Positions 63,535 through 64,000 of a stretch of 64,000 bases of DNA are shown in pieces. The stretch covers positions 310,001-374,000 of the forward strand of contig NZ_JAFFSX010000004.1 of NCBI RefSeq assembly GCF_017948485.1, given 5' to 3'. The translations under genes were made by a program, and so were the position numbers. The notes beneath the pieces were generated by a model that saw only the letters and a program-made list of their open reading frames with translations, did not search any database and was not told the origin of the DNA. The DNA comes from Streptomyces sp. GESEQ-35. GTDB lineage: Bacteria > Actinomycetota > Actinomycetes > Streptomycetales > Streptomycetaceae. The number at the start of each line of letters is the position of its first letter. The first letter of the stretch is position 1.

Positions 63535-64000
63535 GGTGGGTTCCTCCGGCGGATGGGTGGAGTTGCCGATGGGGGCGGGCGGCTGCCGATGGGTTCGGCA
63601 GTCACCGTGCGTCTTTGGTCGACGAGGGCACACGGATCGACGGGAGCACTCGCCTTCGAGTGTCGCGACCTCGTGTGATTACGGCATCTTGCCATTCGGA
63701 CTACGGCATTCAGGGCGCCCCTCATGTCAAAATCGGATAACGGGTGACACCCGAACCGCCTCAGGTCGGTACATCGTGGCCGGACCTTCTACGGGAATCC
63801 TTCCTTCCGGCCGGAAGATCTTCGGTGTCAAGCGGTCCTCCAGGACTTGTCCCGACATTGAGCTATGAGTCATGTCACCGGCATGTGACCTTCGCGTTAT
63901 GGACTCGTCGTCAGCAGGGTCCGTCCGGTAAGAAGGTTCTTTACACCCCTCATCCGGGGCTCAGGGCGCGTGTGCGGCGCGCCCGTCGCGTATGTGCCCG
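63535..64000. other. Gene-free window end upstream of the amino-acid transporter
   Basis: 466 bp with no gene that I can support. It holds the transporter promoter(s), a perfect 14-bp palindrome CTTCCGGCCGGAAG (63804-63817) and a dyad CATGTCACC...GGCATGTGAC near 63873-63892 that may be operators. Confidence 0.5.

Overview
The window reads as chromosomal DNA of a Streptomyces species. It is very GC-rich, uses many GTG starts and tight ATGA/GTGA overlaps, and carries genera-typical genes: sigR-rsrA, the das chitosugar genes, wblE, the sigH operon, nickel superoxide dismutase, epi-isozizaene synthase with CYP170, and an EshA-type protein. From memory, not from a search, the order follows the S. 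coelicolor core chromosome around SCO5200-SCO5260. Some local insertions are likely, notably the phosphate genes at 54.8-57.2 kb.

Layout. 1-3.3 kb: cut ABC ATPase, a Fur-family regulator divergent from a monofunctional catalase, CBS protein. 3.3-8.6 kb: hisN, TetR, SMR exporter, rsgA-aroA, M50-like protease. 8.6-11.3 kb: SRAP protein, alpha/beta hydrolase, then the thiol-stress pair sigR-rsrA with a self-directed promoter. 11.4-15.9 kb: two HD-domain membrane proteins (one intact HD-GYP, one degenerate), a TPR protein and peptide deformylase. 16.2-18.6 kb: the two-gene albaflavenone operon (terpene cyclase plus P450). 18.6-23.5 kb: class Ia ribonucleotide reductase genes behind a cobalamin riboswitch, with the AraC-like nrdS. 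23.5-28.5 kb: GNAT protein and two carbon-uptake modules (SSS symporter with DUF3311 partner; CstA with YbdD). 28.6-35.4 kb: the DasR/DasABC/GH3/NagB system for N-acetylglucosamine and chitobiose, with DasR-type operators. 35.5-43.2 kb: SDR/TetR pair, PdtaS-like kinase, wblE, diacylglycerol-kinase-like protein, membrane protein, sigH with its anti-sigma gene, UBP zinc finger. 43.3-46.4 kb: cation/proton antiporter, PLP enzyme, amidase without an export signal. 46.6-49.3 kb: the most distinctive locus, a Family 2B encapsulin shell protein with an inserted cyclic-nucleotide-binding domain, followed by a polyprenyl diphosphate synthase with a long disordered N-terminus that is its likely cargo. 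49.5-54.7 kb: GNAT, TetR/RibD-like pair, zinc ribbon, DGPF protein with ECF42-type sigma factor, DUF952, VOC protein. 54.8-57.2 kb: PiT phosphate transporter, small membrane protein and PPK2. 57.4-59.8 kb: sodN/sodX, CGNR-type regulator, methyltransferase. 59.9-60.7 kb: two small secreted four-cysteine proteins of unknown function. 60.8-63.5 kb: a polar amino-acid ABC transporter.

Themes. Oxidative and thiol stress (Fur/catalase, sigR/rsrA, sodN/sodX, sigH) and isoprenoid metabolism (encapsulated prenyl synthase, sesquiterpene cyclase) recur. A roughly 30-bp intergenic element occurs six times, mostly at gene 3' ends. I saw no tRNA, rRNA, CRISPR array, insertion sequence or prophage.
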